Source: Rhizobiaceae bacterium
GTDB lineage: Bacteria > Pseudomonadota > Alphaproteobacteria > Rhizobiales > Rhizobiaceae
NCBI GenBank assembly: GCA_023953905.1
Contig: JAMLJA010000003.1
Span: 186,001 to 250,000, forward strand
Length of the DNA stretch: 64,000 nucleotides
Direction: 5' to 3'
Part shown: positions 1 through 9,227 of the stretch, in pieces
Position numbering within the stretch: the first letter of the stretch is position 1
Layout of the letters: the number at the start of each line of letters is the position of its first letter
The notes under the pieces: generated by a model
The model's input: the letters and a program-made list of their open reading frames with translations, nothing else
Told to the model about the DNA's origin: nothing
The model's database searches: none
Program-made: the position numbers and the translations under genes

Positions 1-320
1 CACAAGGCTCCGACCACCAGCACGCCAACCACGCCGAGCGTCGTTTCGAACGGATTGCCCACCACGATCCAGGACGCCAAGCAGTTTGTCAGCAGAAAGA
101 TCATGCCGACCGACAGGTCGATGCCTGCCGTTATCACCACCAATGTCTGGGCCATGGCAATGAAGGCGAGCAAGACACCCTTGTTGGATGCCGTCTGCAC
201 GACATTGGCATTGAAGCCGGCAGGATGATTTGCCGTGTAGACAATGAACATCAGAATGAAGATGCCAAGGGCAAGCAGGGTGCCCCTTTGCTCCGCGAAC
301 CAGTACCGCCACTCGCTCAT
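1..320 (-). CDS. Sugar ABC transporter permease, ribose type (RbsC-like), partial
   Basis: Inner-membrane subunit of a monosaccharide ABC importer (BPD_transp_2 family); the C-terminal two thirds lie beyond the left edge. I translated the minus strand from the ATG at 320: the start reads MSEWRYWFAEQRGTLLALGI, followed by hydrophobic segments and the motif ITAGIDLSVG, the signature of ribose/xylose/galactose permeases. Its ATG overlaps the TGA of the upstream ATPase gene (ATGA), so the two are translationally coupled. The sugar cannot be named from sequence. The family call is firm; the truncation is only the window limit. Confidence 0.9.
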   Translation of the reverse strand, partial: MSEWRYWFAEQRGTLLALGIFILMFIVYTANHPAGFNANVVQTASNKGVLLAFIAMAQTLVVITAGIDLSVGMIFLLTNCLASWIVVGNPFETTLGVVGVLVVGAL

Positions 321-1870
321 GCACGCCCCCCAACACGGGCCGCCGCTTCGGCCGTGGAAATGTTCAGCGCACTCGCAATAAGATTGTGCACGTTGATCTC
401 ATCCCCGGCGAGTTCACGCTTCACCTCGCCATCATAGAGCACGAGAACGCGATCGCAGCAGCCGATCAGTTCGTCATAATCCGTCGAATAGAAGATGATG
501 GCCGCGCCATCGTCGGCAAGCCGCCTCAACAGTTGATAGATTTCCTGCTTGGTACCCACATCAATTCCGCGCGTCGGATCGTTCAGCAGAATGATGCGCG
601 GTTGCCGCATCAGCCATTTGGCGATGACGACCTTTTGCTGGTTTCCTCCAGACAACGCGCCGACCGGGATATCGACACCGGCCGTGCGAATGGCGAGCAG
701 TTTCACCATTTCGTCGATCAGCGCATTCTCCTTGGCAGTATCGATGATGCCGAATGCGTTTGAGACGCGGTCCAGCGCCGCGAATGAAAGGTTTTCGCGC
801 ACCGTCATCGGCAGCATGAGACCTTCCGTCTTGCGATCCTCCGGGATGAGAGCCATGCCGCATTTTGCACCCCGGGCTTTCGAGGGACTGGAGATCATCT
901 CCGGCTTGCCGTCGACCTTCACCTCCCCTGTTGTTCCTCTCAGCACACCAAAGAGAGCGAGAAGAAGCTCGCGCTGTCCCTGGCCGTCGAGACCGCCGAG
1001 ACCCACCACTTCTCCGGGACGAACCGCAAAGCTGATATCGCGCAGGCGACCGATCCAGCCGAGGCCCTGGCATTCCAGCACGGGCGGCTGGTCGACCTGC
1101 CTCACAGGCTTCGGAGGAAACACATGATTGTATTCCCGGCCAATCATCAGCTCGACGACCTCGTCATCGGTCTTCGTGCCCGCCTTATAGGTCGCAACAT
1201 AGTTTCCATTGCGGAACACAGTGCAATCGTCTGCCAGTTCGGCAATCTCGTGCATGCGGTGCGAGATGTAGAGGAGCGCCAGCCCCTCGTCCCGCAACCG
1301 CTTCAAGACGTCGATAACTTTCTTGACGTCGGCGGCGGTCAGCGCAGACGTTGCTTCGTCGAGAATGAGAATACGCGGCTTGCGCGCCAGCGCCTTTGCG
1401 ATTTCCACCATCTGACGACGAGACAACGGCAGGTCCTTGACCAGCGCCGAAGGATGAATGTCCGAAGCCCCCGCTCGCGCCAGCGCGTCTTCGGCCAGCT
1501 TGCGCTGCGTGGCCCGGTCGATCATGCCGAAACGCATCGGAGGATCCGAAACGATGATGTTGTCGGCGACGCTGAGATCCGGAATCAGCGACAGTTCCTG
1601 AAAAATACAGACGATACCGGCGTCATTGGCAGCGGCGGGAGATGCGAAGCTCACATCGCGCCCGTCGAAGATCATTCGACCCTCGTCCGGCGCAACGACC
1701 CCCGACATGACCTTGATCAAGGTCGACTTGCCTGCTCCATTCTCACCGAGCAACGCATGGATGCGTCCCGCTCGCAGCGTCAGGCTGGCATCCTCCAACG
1801 CAGTGACGCCACCATACCGCTTGGAGATTCCCTCCATACGGAACAAGGGTTCAGCCTGACCGGTCTGCAT
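317..1870 (-). CDS. Sugar ABC transporter ATPase, duplicated (RbsA/MglA type)
   Basis: Cytoplasmic ATPase of 517 residues made of two fused nucleotide-binding domains, the usual architecture and length (about 500) for ribose/galactose importers. Domain 1 has Walker A GENGAGKST (residues 42-50), the degenerate signature LSRRQMVEIAKAL and Walker B ILILDEATSAL. Domain 2 lacks a canonical Walker A (GGLDGQGQRE instead) but has a full LSGGNQQKVVIAKWL signature near residue 405. That asymmetry is normal for the family. The ATG at 1870 has GAGGA seven nt upstream. It sits between the binding protein gene and the permease in one operon. Substrate unknown, presumably a pentose or hexose. Confidence 0.95.
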   Translation of the reverse strand: MQTGQAEPLFRMEGISKRYGGVTALEDASLTLRAGRIHALLGENGAGKSTLIKVMSGVVAPDEGRMIFDGRDVSFASPAAANDAGIVCIFQELSLIPDLSVADNIIVSDPPMRFGMIDRATQRKLAEDALARAGASDIHPSALVKDLPLSRRQMVEIAKALARKPRILILDEATSALTAADVKKVIDVLKRLRDEGLALLYISHRMHEIAELADDCTVFRNGNYVATYKAGTKTDDEVVELMIGREYNHVFPPKPVRQVDQPPVLECQGLGWIGRLRDISFAVRPGEVVGLGGLDGQGQRELLLALFGVLRGTTGEVKVDGKPEMISSPSKARGAKCGMALIPEDRKTEGLMLPMTVRENLSFAALDRVSNAFGIIDTAKENALIDEMVKLLAIRTAGVDIPVGALSGGNQQKVVIAKWLMRQPRIILLNDPTRGIDVGTKQEIYQLLRRLADDGAAIIFYSTDYDELIGCCDRVLVLYDGEVKRELAGDEINVHNLIASALNISTAEAAARVGGRA

Positions 1871-1914
1871 CAGCCGTCCTCACCTGCAAGACACTTTTTA
1901 ATCGAAGGAGACAC

Positions 1915-1944
1915 GCATGGGCGACAAATGTCTGTCGCCCATGC
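1915..1944 (-). promoter_or_regulatory. Intercistronic stem-loop after the sugar-binding-protein gene
   Basis: A perfect 12-bp inverted repeat (GCATGGGCGACA, 6-nt loop, TGTCGCCCATGC) begins 12 nt after the stop of the binding-protein gene and ends 44 nt before the ATPase start. There is no T-run, so full termination is unlikely. By analogy with malE-malF it probably protects the upstream message and raises binding-protein yield relative to membrane subunits. Confidence 0.7.
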
Positions 1945-1956
1945 TTGACCCAGGTT

Positions 1957-3081
1957 CTACTGGTTTTCCTTGCTCTGGCCCATGATCTCCTGCGCGGTGA
2001 AGTTGATGCCGCAGGTCGGGAAGGAGTTGCCGACGAAGAAATTGTCGGATTCGGCGGGATAGAAATCTTCGCCTTCCTTGAAGTTCGGGTCCTCGTTGAT
2101 CGCGAGAGGCAACTTGACGGCCTGCGGAACGACTTCACCTTCGAGTGCCGTGATCGCTGTCTTGATGGCGACAGCCACCTGAGCAGGACCGGAGCCAGCA
2201 GACGAACACTTCAGACCTTCGCTGGAGTATTTCGCGCAGAACTTGCGGAAACCGTTCTCGGTCTCTCCGCCGAACGGAACGAATGGATGGCCCGCATCCA
2301 TCATGGCCTGCACCACGCCGGTGTCGCCACCCTGCGCGGTAATGCCATCGAACTTCTTGTGAACCGCGAGAGCATCAGCGGTCGCCTTCTGCGCGGTTGG
2401 GTCATCCCACTTGCCATAGACCTCGACGACGTCCCAGTTCTTGCCGCTCGCATCGAAGACTTCATGAATGCCATTGTGGCGATCGGTGTCGACCGAGGTA
2501 CCGGCAACGCCACGCACCTCGAGGATCTTGCCCCCATCCGGAATGTGCTTCACGAGCCAGTTGCCCCAAAGCTCGCCAAGACCCTTCTGATCAACATTCA
2601 CGTTGATCGCGTCCTCGGTGTCCAGGATGTTGTCGAATGCCACGAGAACCACGCCCGCATTCTTGGCACGCTTGATAACGGGCGCGAACGCGGTTGGGTT
2701 CTGCGCGTTGACGACAATCGCGTCGTAGCCGGAATCGATGAAATTGTTGATCGCGGAAATCTGCGCAGGCACATCTTCGCCTGTCGACACGACCTTGAAT
2801 TCCTTGAGCTTGGCGGCCACTTCAGGCTGCGCAGCATAGGCCTTCGCTGTCTGGATCATCTGGATACGCCAGGTGTTGGCAATGTATCCGTTGGCAAGGG
2901 CGATGCGATATGGCCCTTCCTTCTTGGGGAATTTGAAGAACTTGGTGTCGGCCTGCCATGGTGCGAAGCACTCGGCGTCTGCGGCCGGGCCGGACACCAC
3001 TTCCGGTTCTGCAAAGGCGGTGGACTGCAGCAGGAACAGCGCGGTGGCTGCGCATGCGCCTTTCATGAGTGACTTAAGCAT
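1957..3081 (-). CDS. Sugar ABC transporter periplasmic binding protein (Peripla_BP_4)
   Basis: Exported protein of 374 residues that captures the sugar for the ATPase/permease pair downstream. The N-terminus (MLKSLMKGACAATALFLL, ending AFA) is a Sec signal peptide. The mature part carries ribose-binding-protein features: YRIALANGYIANTWRIQMIQ, then DAIVVNAQNPTAFAPVIKRA and VVLVAFDNIL. It is longer than classic RbsB (about 296) owing to an N-terminal insert containing a Cys. I chose the ATG at 3081 because GGGAGGAC lies just upstream and a signal peptide follows; the open frame extends to 3201 without a credible start. It is first in the operon after the operator at 3254. Confidence 0.92.
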   Translation of the reverse strand: MLKSLMKGACAATALFLLQSTAFAEPEVVSGPAADAECFAPWQADTKFFKFPKKEGPYRIALANGYIANTWRIQMIQTAKAYAAQPEVAAKLKEFKVVSTGEDVPAQISAINNFIDSGYDAIVVNAQNPTAFAPVIKRAKNAGVVLVAFDNILDTEDAINVNVDQKGLGELWGNWLVKHIPDGGKILEVRGVAGTSVDTDRHNGIHEVFDASGKNWDVVEVYGKWDDPTAQKATADALAVHKKFDGITAQGGDTGVVQAMMDAGHPFVPFGGETENGFRKFCAKYSSEGLKCSSAGSGPAQVAVAIKTAITALEGEVVPQAVKLPLAINEDPNFKEGEDFYPAESDNFFVGNSFPTCGINFTAQEIMGQSKENQ

Positions 3082-3252
3082 TGTGTCCTCCCAGACATGT
3101 TTCATGCAAACAATGGCGACAGAAATCGACTGAGGTAGCGGTTCTCCACGACAACAGGTCGCGTCGCTCCAGGTCACTTCCGCAGTCGTATTCCCCACCA
3201 AGACCTCGATGCGGAAGCTCGGGTCTCCTCCCCTGCCCGCAACGGCCGTTAA

Positions 3253-3281
3253 TTGGTAGCGCTACCAGATTGCATTGTAAA
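3253..3281 (-). promoter_or_regulatory. Putative promoter with LacI-type operator TGGTAGCGCTACCA
   Basis: TGGTAGCGCTACCA (3254-3267) is a perfect 14-bp palindrome with a central CG, the form bound by LacI/GntR-family repressors. On the minus strand a possible -35 TTTACA (3281-3276) is 17 nt from a weak -10 TACCAA (3258-3253), so the operator would cover the spacer and -10. A second palindrome, AACGGCCGTT, lies at 3241-3250. The site sits between the LacI-family gene and the sugar-binding-protein gene, about 170 nt before the latter's start. The operator is well supported; the promoter boxes are tentative. Confidence 0.72.
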
Positions 3282-3327
3282 GCGCCCAGAATGCTCAATC
3301 ACACGGAAGACCGCGAGGACTTCAGAG

Positions 3328-4374
3328 TCAGGCTCCGCGTTGGGTACTTTCACGGATTTCGAGTTTGAACCCGACATCGACGACGCGCGTCTCGGGCCGC
3401 TCGCCCGCCATTGCCGCCCGCGCCATGTCAATCGCGCGTCTGCCGATCTGATGGCGGTAGGTACGAACGCTGGTGATGGAAGGATAGGCGACCTTCATCA
3501 TCTCAAGATCATTGAAGCCAGCAATCCCGATCTTGTCAGGGACCCCAAGTGCAGCACGATTGCATTCGAAAAGAACGCCCAGCGCGATATCGTCATTGTT
3601 GCAGAATACTGCGTCCAGCGTCGGTACTCTTGCGATAGCCTCGCGAAACATTTCGCGTCCGAAGGTCACGCTGGAGGGCTGGGTACTCGTTGTGATGAGA
3701 CGCGGGTCCGAAAGCCCGGCCTCCGTCATTGCGGCCTTGTAGCCGGCAAGACGCCTCTGCGATCTGGGATCCATCCGGGCGCCAATGAATGCGACCTCGC
3801 GATAACCAACCTCGATCATGTGCCGGGTGACCGCGCGGCCGCTATCGAAGTGGGAGAACCCTACCATCATGTCGATGGGATCTTCGCCAAGCTCCATGAT
3901 CTGCACCACGGGACAGGAGGCGGCTTCCAGGATGGCGCGCGCGCCGGGCGTCTGGTCGACGCCGGAGACGATCAACGCGGAAGGTCGCTGTCCCAGGAAG
4001 ACGCGCAGAAGGCGTTCTTCCTCCATGCCGGAATAGTGCGTATCTCCCAACAGCACCTGCAGATTGCTGTCGCCCAACCCGTCATAGATACCACTGACGA
4101 CCTCGGCGAACACATTGTTGGTCAAGGATGGAATGAGAACCCCGATGACATCGGCACGGGCCGATGCAAGCGCCCTTGCATTGCTGTCGGGCACATAGCC
4201 GAGTTCCTCCACCGCACTCGCGATCTGCTTGCGCAACTCGATGGAAACGCGGTCGGGTTCGCGTAGCGCGCGTGAGACGGTGATCGCGCCCACACCAGCG
4301 CGCTTTGCGACATCGGCGATGGTCGGCCTGCCTGCACCTCGCCTGCTTCGCTGACGCAAGGGGGCATCGCTCAT
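3328..4374 (-). CDS. LacI-family transcriptional regulator (GntR-like)
   Basis: DNA-binding repressor of 348 residues. The helix-turn-helix (PTIADVAKRAGVGAITVSRA, about residues 18-37) and hinge (SNARALASARADVIGVLIPS) are typical, followed by a periplasmic-binding-like effector domain with the CNNDDIALGVLFEC motif seen in gluconate-type repressors. It lies just upstream of the sugar ABC operon on the same strand and the TGGTAGCGCTACCA palindrome follows its stop, so it very likely controls that operon. I chose the ATG at 4374 (MSDAPLRQ) because the helix-turn-helix follows at the usual distance. The frame extends to 4422, where the leader is poorly protein-like. No strong ribosome site is visible. 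The effector is probably the imported sugar or its phosphate. Confidence 0.9.
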   Translation of the reverse strand: MSDAPLRQRSRRGAGRPTIADVAKRAGVGAITVSRALREPDRVSIELRKQIASAVEELGYVPDSNARALASARADVIGVLIPSLTNNVFAEVVSGIYDGLGDSNLQVLLGDTHYSGMEEERLLRVFLGQRPSALIVSGVDQTPGARAILEAASCPVVQIMELGEDPIDMMVGFSHFDSGRAVTRHMIEVGYREVAFIGARMDPRSQRRLAGYKAAMTEAGLSDPRLITTSTQPSSVTFGREMFREAIARVPTLDAVFCNNDDIALGVLFECNRAALGVPDKIGIAGFNDLEMMKVAYPSITSVRTYRHQIGRRAIDMARAAMAGERPETRVVDVGFKLEIRESTQRGA

Positions 4375-4527
4375 GAGACAACGCTCTTGTCGACTGCCGC
4401 ACATATGTGCGCGCGCATGCACAGATCAGCAGATTTGAATGTCGCTTTTCCCCTCATGATGCGAACTCATACCAGTCCGCCACCATATTGGCGAGGTGAA
4501 GAAATTAGTGTCGCGGCATCGGGCCGG

Positions 4528-5160
4528 CTATTCCGCAGCGTCCAATCGCGGCTGCAGCCCGCCAGCGGACTCGATGAAGGCGATGATCTGGTCGAGCCCT
4601 TTGCGCCGCAGCATGTCTGTAAAAACGAAGGGTCGTTGCCCACGCTGCTTCAGCGTATCGGTCTCCATGATTTCGAGATTGGCCCCGACATGGGGGGCGA
4701 GATCCATCTTGTTGATGATGAGGAGATCGGAACGGGTGATGCCGGGACCACCCTTGCGCGGTATTTTCTCGCCTCCGGCAACATCGATCACATAGAGCGT
4801 TATGTCGGCAAGATCCGGCGAAAATGTCGCTGCGAGATTGTCGCCGCCAGATTCGATGAAGACCACGTCCAGATCGGGAAAGCGCCGCCGCATCTCTGCG
4901 ATTGCCGCCAGATTGATCGACGCATCTTCCCGGATCGCCGTATGCGGGCACCCTCCGGTCTCAACGCCAAGAATTCGCTCTTCCGGCAGCGCCTGGACGC
5001 GGCTCAGGATAAGGGCATCTTCCTTGGTGAAAATGTCGTTGGTGACCACCGCGACCGAGTAGCGGTCACGCATCGCTTTGCAGAGCATTTCCGTAAGGGT
5101 GGTCTTACCGACGCCGACCGGTCCGCCAATTCCAACCCTCAAGGGACCGGTTGAACTCAT
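4528..5160 (-). CDS. ureG: Urease accessory GTPase UreG
   Basis: Cytoplasmic GTPase of 210 residues that drives nickel delivery to apo-urease in the UreDFG complex. Visible features: P-loop GPVGVGKT (residues 13-20), the metal-binding Cys-Pro-His in [33 protein letters not shown], and the guanine-specificity motif NKMD. Length matches the family. Its ATG overlaps the ureF stop (ATGA), and it is the last gene of the ureCEFG run. No clear terminator follows; a 5-bp hairpin at 4478-4493 is weak. Confidence 0.98.
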   Translation of the reverse strand: MSSTGPLRVGIGGPVGVGKTTLTEMLCKAMRDRYSVAVVTNDIFTKEDALILSRVQALPEERILGVETGGCPHTAIREDASINLAAIAEMRRRFPDLDVVFIESGGDNLAATFSPDLADITLYVIDVAGGEKIPRKGGPGITRSDLLIINKMDLAPHVGANLEIMETDTLKQRGQRPFVFTDMLRRKGLDQIIAFIESAGGLQPRLDAAE

Positions 5161-5858
5161 GATCTGAACACCCGCGAATATTGAACTTCGTGTCTCATTG
5201 CAGCGATCTCGGAGAGGAATGTTGCCGAGCCCAGACTATCGAGCGTGGAGCCTGCAGCTCGCTCCGCGGTCGCCAGCAAAACAGGCTCGAGTTCCGCGAT
5301 GGCGCCAACCCCGTCGCGCTGCCCCAACGGCACGAGGCGAACCGCCGCCTGGATGAGATTGGAGGAATAGGCGTGAAGAAATGAGCCAAGCGCCTGATCG
5401 AGCGCGATGCCGTGTCGTGCGGCCATCCGACCGACGGCGACCGGATAGGCAACGCTCACATCTTGAGAATCGAGCGATGCAGGTCCGGCAGTTGAGGCAG
5501 CGGACCAGTCGCTTGACGCGCTGGCAAATGCATCGCCCTGCAACATGGTCTCCATATGCCGTTCGCGAGAAGCGGCCAAAGCCTCCGAAAGCTCGGCAAC
5601 CACATCCCCGCCATTGCCGGCAGTTTCACTGCGCCACGCCTCGGCCAGAAGCACAGCGTCATTCCATCCCGAGCCGCGTTCGATAATGTCTTGAAGCCAC
5701 GACACCAGGCTTGGCCGATCGCAGACCACACCATCATGGATCGCGCGTTCGATCCCATGACTGTAGGAAAACGCCCCGATCGGAAAGGCCGGCGAGAGCC
5801 ATGTCATCAGCCGCAGCAGTGTGACCTGCGGCGTCGCCTCACGCATGGTTATGACCAT
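5157..5858 (-). CDS. ureF: Urease accessory protein UreF
   Basis: All-helical accessory protein (233 residues from this start) that bridges UreD and UreG during urease activation. Recognisable segments are [20 protein letters not shown] and [10 protein letters not shown] near the N-terminus, and [20 protein letters not shown] near the C-terminus. The start is uncertain: ATGs at 5858 and 5846 both lie inside the end of ureE. The open frame runs on to 6011, but that extension is the out-of-frame reading of the ureE histidine tail (Met/Thr/Ile-rich) and is rejected. Overlap with ureE suggests translational coupling; it overlaps ureG by ATGA. Confidence 0.93.
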   Translation of the reverse strand: MVITMREATPQVTLLRLMTWLSPAFPIGAFSYSHGIERAIHDGVVCDRPSLVSWLQDIIERGSGWNDAVLLAEAWRSETAGNGGDVVAELSEALAASRERHMETMLQGDAFASASSDWSAASTAGPASLDSQDVSVAYPVAVGRMAARHGIALDQALGSFLHAYSSNLIQAAVRLVPLGQRDGVGAIAELEPVLLATAERAAGSTLDSLGSATFLSEIAAMRHEVQYSRVFRS

Positions 5859-6432
5859 AGTGAGGATCGCCGGGAAGCCGGCCATGCGCATCGGCCTCGC
5901 CATGACCCTCATGGTGATGGTGGGCATGATGGTGGTGGTGATCGTGCCCGCCATGGGTGCCGTGCCCGGAATAGGCGCCCCGCAAGGGATTGAAAGGCTC
6001 GACCTTCTCAATAACTGTGGCGCCGAGACCTTCGAGCATGTCTTTTATGACGTGATCGCGCAGGATCAAGATACGATCCCGCTCGATCGCGGCTGGCAGA
6101 TGCCTGTTGCCGATATGCCAGGCAAGTTCGCTCAGATGCAGTGCATCGCGAGGCCTGACCTCATAGATCTCCTCGGAAGGTGCGACGATGCCGACATGAC
6201 GACCGTCATCGAGCACCAGAAGATCACCATCATTAAGCGCTGCCGGCTCCAGAAGATCGACGAGAAGCTGGCCACCATTCCTTAGCGACAAGACGCGCCG
6301 TCTCAAATGCCGCTCGTCATGCTCGAGGACGATTTCATCGAACGGTTCGAGATTATTCGTGGCAGTCCCCGCGCGAAGGAAACTGCCTGCACGTGGGAGT
6401 TTTGTGAAGTCGGTGTTCAATGAGAGTTTCAT
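5839..6432 (-). CDS. ureE: Urease accessory metallochaperone UreE with histidine-rich tail
   Basis: Nickel-binding chaperone of 197 residues. The N-terminal peptide-binding-like domain is followed by the metal-binding domain with [12 protein letters not shown] (around residue 103) and [16 protein letters not shown], which contain the conserved interface histidine. The last 41 residues (157-197) hold 17 histidines, including runs of five and four, a nickel-storage tail like that of Klebsiella UreE. The gene starts 9 nt after the ureC stop without an obvious Shine-Dalgarno sequence, suggesting coupling to ureC translation. Its 3' end overlaps the start of ureF. Confidence 0.96.
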   Translation of the reverse strand: MKLSLNTDFTKLPRAGSFLRAGTATNNLEPFDEIVLEHDERHLRRRVLSLRNGGQLLVDLLEPAALNDGDLLVLDDGRHVGIVAPSEEIYEVRPRDALHLSELAWHIGNRHLPAAIERDRILILRDHVIKDMLEGLGATVIEKVEPFNPLRGAYSGHGTHGGHDHHHHHAHHHHEGHGEADAHGRLPGDPHYGHNHA

Positions 6433-6441
6433 GGGGCAGTT

Positions 6442-8154
6442 CTAGAACAGAAAATATCGCTGCGCCATCGGCAGTTCGGATGCGGGTTCACAGGTCAGCA
6501 ACTCGCCGTTTGCGCGCACTTCGTAGGTTTCCGGATCAACTTCGATCCGTGGAGTGGCGTTGTTCAGGATCATGGATGCCTTGGACAATCCGCCGCGGGT
6601 GTTCTCGACGGCGACCATTTCCTTCTCCACGCCGATCCTCTGGCGAAGCCCCAGATCCAGCGCCGCCTTGCTGACGAAAGTCACCGATGATGCCGCCGGC
6701 GCCTTGCCGTATCCGCCAAACATATAGCGATAGTGCATAGGCTGGGGTGTGGGGATGGAAGCATTGGGATCGCCCATCGGAGCCGCCGCAATCGTCCCGC
6801 CGACCAGCACCATCTCGGGTTTGACGCCAAAGAACGCCGGGTTCCAGAGAACCAGATCTGCGCGCTTGCCGACCTCGACAGAGCCGACTTCTTTCGAAAG
6901 TCCCTGCGCGATTGCCGGGTTGATCGTATATTTGGCGATGTAGCGGCGCACACGCAGATTGTCGTTGTCGCCCTCTTCCTCGGCCAGCCGTCCACGCTGA
7001 ACCTTCATCTTGTGGGCTGTCTGCCATGTGCGGATCGCCACTTCTCCGACGCGCCCCATTGCCTGGCTGTCAGAAGAAATGATCGAGAACGCGCCGAGAT
7101 CATGGAGGATATCTTCCGCCGCAATCGTCTCCTTGCGGATGCGGCTCTCAGCGAATGCAATGTCCTCGGGAATGGAGGGGCTGAGATGATGGCAGACCAT
7201 CAGCATGTCGAGATGTTCAGCAATCGTGTTCTTGGTGTAAGGCCGCGTTGGATTGGTGGACGAAGGAATGACGTTTGGAAGTCCGCACACCTTGATGATG
7301 TCGGGCGCATGTCCGCCGCCCGCTCCCTCGGTATGAAATGCGTGAATGGTCCTGCCCTTGAATGCCGCGACCGTGTCCTCGACAAACCCGCTTTCGTTGA
7401 GCGTGTCGGTGTGGATCATCACCTGAACGTCGTAATCGTCGGCGACAGACAGACAGTTGTCGATGGCGGCAGGTGTCGTGCCCCAGTCTTCATGCAGCTT
7501 GAGCGCGCAGGCGCCCCCTTCGATCATCTCGACCAGCGCGGCCGGCTTTGAGGCATTTCCCTTGCCAGACAGCCCAAGATTGATCGGAAACGCATCGAAC
7601 GACTGGATCATGCGTGCGAGGTGCCAAGGGCCCGGCGTGCAGGTCGTCGCCAGCGTGCCGTGGGCAGGCCCGGTGCCTCCTCCAAGCATCGTCGTGATGC
7701 CCGACATCAGCGCCTCTTCTATCTGTTGCGGGCAGATAAAATGAATATGCGCATCGATGCCGCCTGCAGTGAGAATTTTGCCCTCGCATGCAATCGCCTC
7801 TGTGCCGGGGCCGATGATGATGTCCACGCCCGGCTGGGTATCGGGATTGCCCGCCTTGCCGATTGCGACGATCCTGCCATCCTTGAGGCCGACATCGGCC
7901 TTCACGATGCCCCAATGATCAACGATCAGAGCATTGGTTATTACGGTGTCGACGGCACCTTCGGCTCGAGACACCTGGCTCTGTCCCATGCCGTCGCGGA
8001 TCACTTTGCCGCCGCCGAATTTTACCTCCTCGCCATAGGTGGTAAGGTCTCTCTCCACCTCGATGATCAACTCGGTATCGGCAAGACGAACGCGATCCCC
8101 GGTTGTCGGGCCATACATTGCGGCGTAGGCAGCGCGCGGAAGGCTAGCGGGCAT
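6442..8154 (-). CDS. ureC: Urease alpha subunit UreC
   Basis: Catalytic subunit (570 residues, the normal length) of nickel urease, which hydrolyses urea to ammonia and carbamate. All key residues are visible: nickel ligands H136 and H138 in DAHIHF, the carbamylated lysine K219 in [13 protein letters not shown]248 and H274 ([15 protein letters not shown]), and the active-site flap Cys321 followed by two His. I chose the ATG at 8154 ([20 protein letters not shown]) because AGGAA precedes it and homology begins there; the frame extends to 8250. It is followed closely by ureE. Unusually, it is separated from ureB by a gene on the other strand, so it probably has its own promoter in 8155-8326. 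Confidence 0.98.
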   Translation of the reverse strand: MPASLPRAAYAAMYGPTTGDRVRLADTELIIEVERDLTTYGEEVKFGGGKVIRDGMGQSQVSRAEGAVDTVITNALIVDHWGIVKADVGLKDGRIVAIGKAGNPDTQPGVDIIIGPGTEAIACEGKILTAGGIDAHIHFICPQQIEEALMSGITTMLGGGTGPAHGTLATTCTPGPWHLARMIQSFDAFPINLGLSGKGNASKPAALVEMIEGGACALKLHEDWGTTPAAIDNCLSVADDYDVQVMIHTDTLNESGFVEDTVAAFKGRTIHAFHTEGAGGGHAPDIIKVCGLPNVIPSSTNPTRPYTKNTIAEHLDMLMVCHHLSPSIPEDIAFAESRIRKETIAAEDILHDLGAFSIISSDSQAMGRVGEVAIRTWQTAHKMKVQRGRLAEEEGDNDNLRVRRYIAKYTINPAIAQGLSKEVGSVEVGKRADLVLWNPAFFGVKPEMVLVGGTIAAAPMGDPNASIPTPQPMHYRYMFGGYGKAPAASSVTFVSKAALDLGLRQRIGVEKEMVAVENTRGGLSKASMILNNATPRIEVDPETYEVRANGELLTCEPASELPMAQRYFLF

Positions 8155-8326
8155 CGCGGTTTCCTGAAAATGGGACGCAGGGAAGGGTTCGAACGACCAC
8201 TCTCGTCTTCCCGGCAATGTGGGGAAACGTGACGCGGCCTCTTGGATCACAAAATCGTCGACTTAGATTGTTAGTATCTCGCACACGCGAAAAACACGTT
8301 CGCCCCCGTCGCAGGAGTTGAGGGAA

Positions 8327-8824
8327 ATGAAGTATTTTGCATCGGTCGGTCAGGCCGGTTCCGCCTTTGGTCGTGTCGCCCTGGCATTGGCGCTTGTCGG
8401 CGCGATGACCGGCGGCGGAAACGCCCAGGGAACGGACAGCAAGGCGGCCATCGATGCCATCGTCGGGTCCGAAGTCCAGGAAGAAGAGGCCCGCGCGGTC
8501 GCCGACGCAGACAAGGTCATCGCGGCTATAGACAAGACCGGCGACGCGATCGGTTTCGTTCGCAAAGTGACGAAACTCGACACGGTCGAGATCGTTTTTC
8601 TGAAAGATTCCAGCGCTGCGGAAGGTGGCCTGCCAGCAAATATTCAGGCAAAATTGGATGCCAAACAGAGTGAAGTCGCTGAGTTGCGCAAGGAACTGGA
8701 AGGCAATGCGATGCTTTTCCACGCGATCGATTCTCGCCAGATCCTGATGCAGGACGTGGTGGCGATCGATTTTGATGGCGAGACGAGTGTGACAATCTAC
8801 ACGACGGCCAAGCCTGCGAGTTGA
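8327..8824 (+). CDS. Predicted exported protein of unknown function inside the urease locus
   Basis: I do not recognise a family. The product has 165 residues with a signal peptide (basic start, hydrophobic stretch VALALALVGAMTGG, probable cleavage after GNAQ), then a charged mature region. Residues around 105-125 (KLDAKQSEVAELRKELEG) look like a short coiled coil. I chose the ATG at 8327 with AGGAG at 8313-8317; an in-frame TTG lies at 8318. The gene is on the plus strand between ureC and ureB, so it is divergent from ureC and convergent with ureB. Composition resembles its neighbours, so there is no sign of recent transfer. A periplasmic location is predicted; a link to urease is only positional. 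Confidence 0.8.
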   Translation: MKYFASVGQAGSAFGRVALALALVGAMTGGGNAQGTDSKAAIDAIVGSEVQEEEARAVADADKVIAAIDKTGDAIGFVRKVTKLDTVEIVFLKDSSAAEGGLPANIQAKLDAKQSEVAELRKELEGNAMLFHAIDSRQILMQDVVAIDFDGETSVTIYTTAKPAS

Positions 8825-8916
8825 GAGGTCGACGCTCTGGTTAGGACGTCGAAGGGGCCTCGATCCGACATGGGAGGTCAGCCTTGCTCGCTCATGGCTG
8901 GCTACGTCATTCTCCA

Positions 8917-9222
8917 TCAGAGCTTTCCCATCACCTTCTGCTGAAAGCCGTATACCTCCCGATTTCCCCCGAACGGCACGAGGCGCACTTCACGCACCTG
9001 ACCGGGCTCGAACCGAACGGCAGTGCCGGCCGCAATATCGAGCCGCATGCCACGCGTCGTCTCACGGTCGAACTCAAGGCCCTCATTCGTCTCGAAGAAG
9101 TGGTAGTGCGAGCCAACCTGAATCGGTCGATCTCCCGTATTGGCGACCTTGACGGTGACTGGCGTGGCGCCTTCATTGATCAAGATGTCGCCATTGGCTG
9201 GAAATATCTCTCCGGGGATCAT
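8917..9222 (-). CDS. ureB: Urease beta subunit UreB
   Basis: Small structural subunit (101 residues) of the urease trimer-of-trimers. It begins [18 protein letters not shown], then has [20 protein letters not shown] and YGFQQKVMG, all diagnostic of UreB. The ATG is at 9222, six nt after the hupE stop; the sequence between them is AGGAG, too close for a standard ribosome site, but a GGAG lies 10 nt upstream. The long open frame to 10017 is a shadow of hupE and is rejected. It ends the ureDA-DUF1272-hupE-ureB segment; the next ureC lies beyond an oppositely oriented gene. Confidence 0.97.
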   Translation of the reverse strand: MIPGEIFPANGDILINEGATPVTVKVANTGDRPIQVGSHYHFFETNEGLEFDRETTRGMRLDIAAGTAVRFEPGQVREVRLVPFGGNREVYGFQQKVMGKL

Positions 9223-9227
9223 CTCCT

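Noticed and set aside
1945..3072. Long plus-strand open frame (375 residues) opposite the sugar-binding-protein gene
   Set aside because: It is antisense to a gene with signal peptide, ribosome site and family motifs; its translation has no recognisable domain. Similar antisense frames at 3253-4266, 32248-33234, 42906-44033 and 54013-55446 are rejected for the same reason.
4398..4425. Alternating purine-pyrimidine and inverted-repeat tract (CACATATGTG, GCGCGC) before the LacI-family gene
   Set aside because: Short and imperfect; could be an autoregulatory site but there is no second copy or match to the operator at 3254.
5859..6011. N-terminal extension of ureF giving a 284-residue protein
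   Set aside because: The extension is the shifted reading of the ureE histidine tail (Met/Thr/Ile-rich, low complexity); UreF homology begins near residue [10 protein letters not shown].
8829..8852. Hairpin TCGACG...CGTCGA between the inserted exported-protein gene and ureB
   Set aside because: Only 6 bp with a 12-nt loop and no T-run; too weak to call a terminator.
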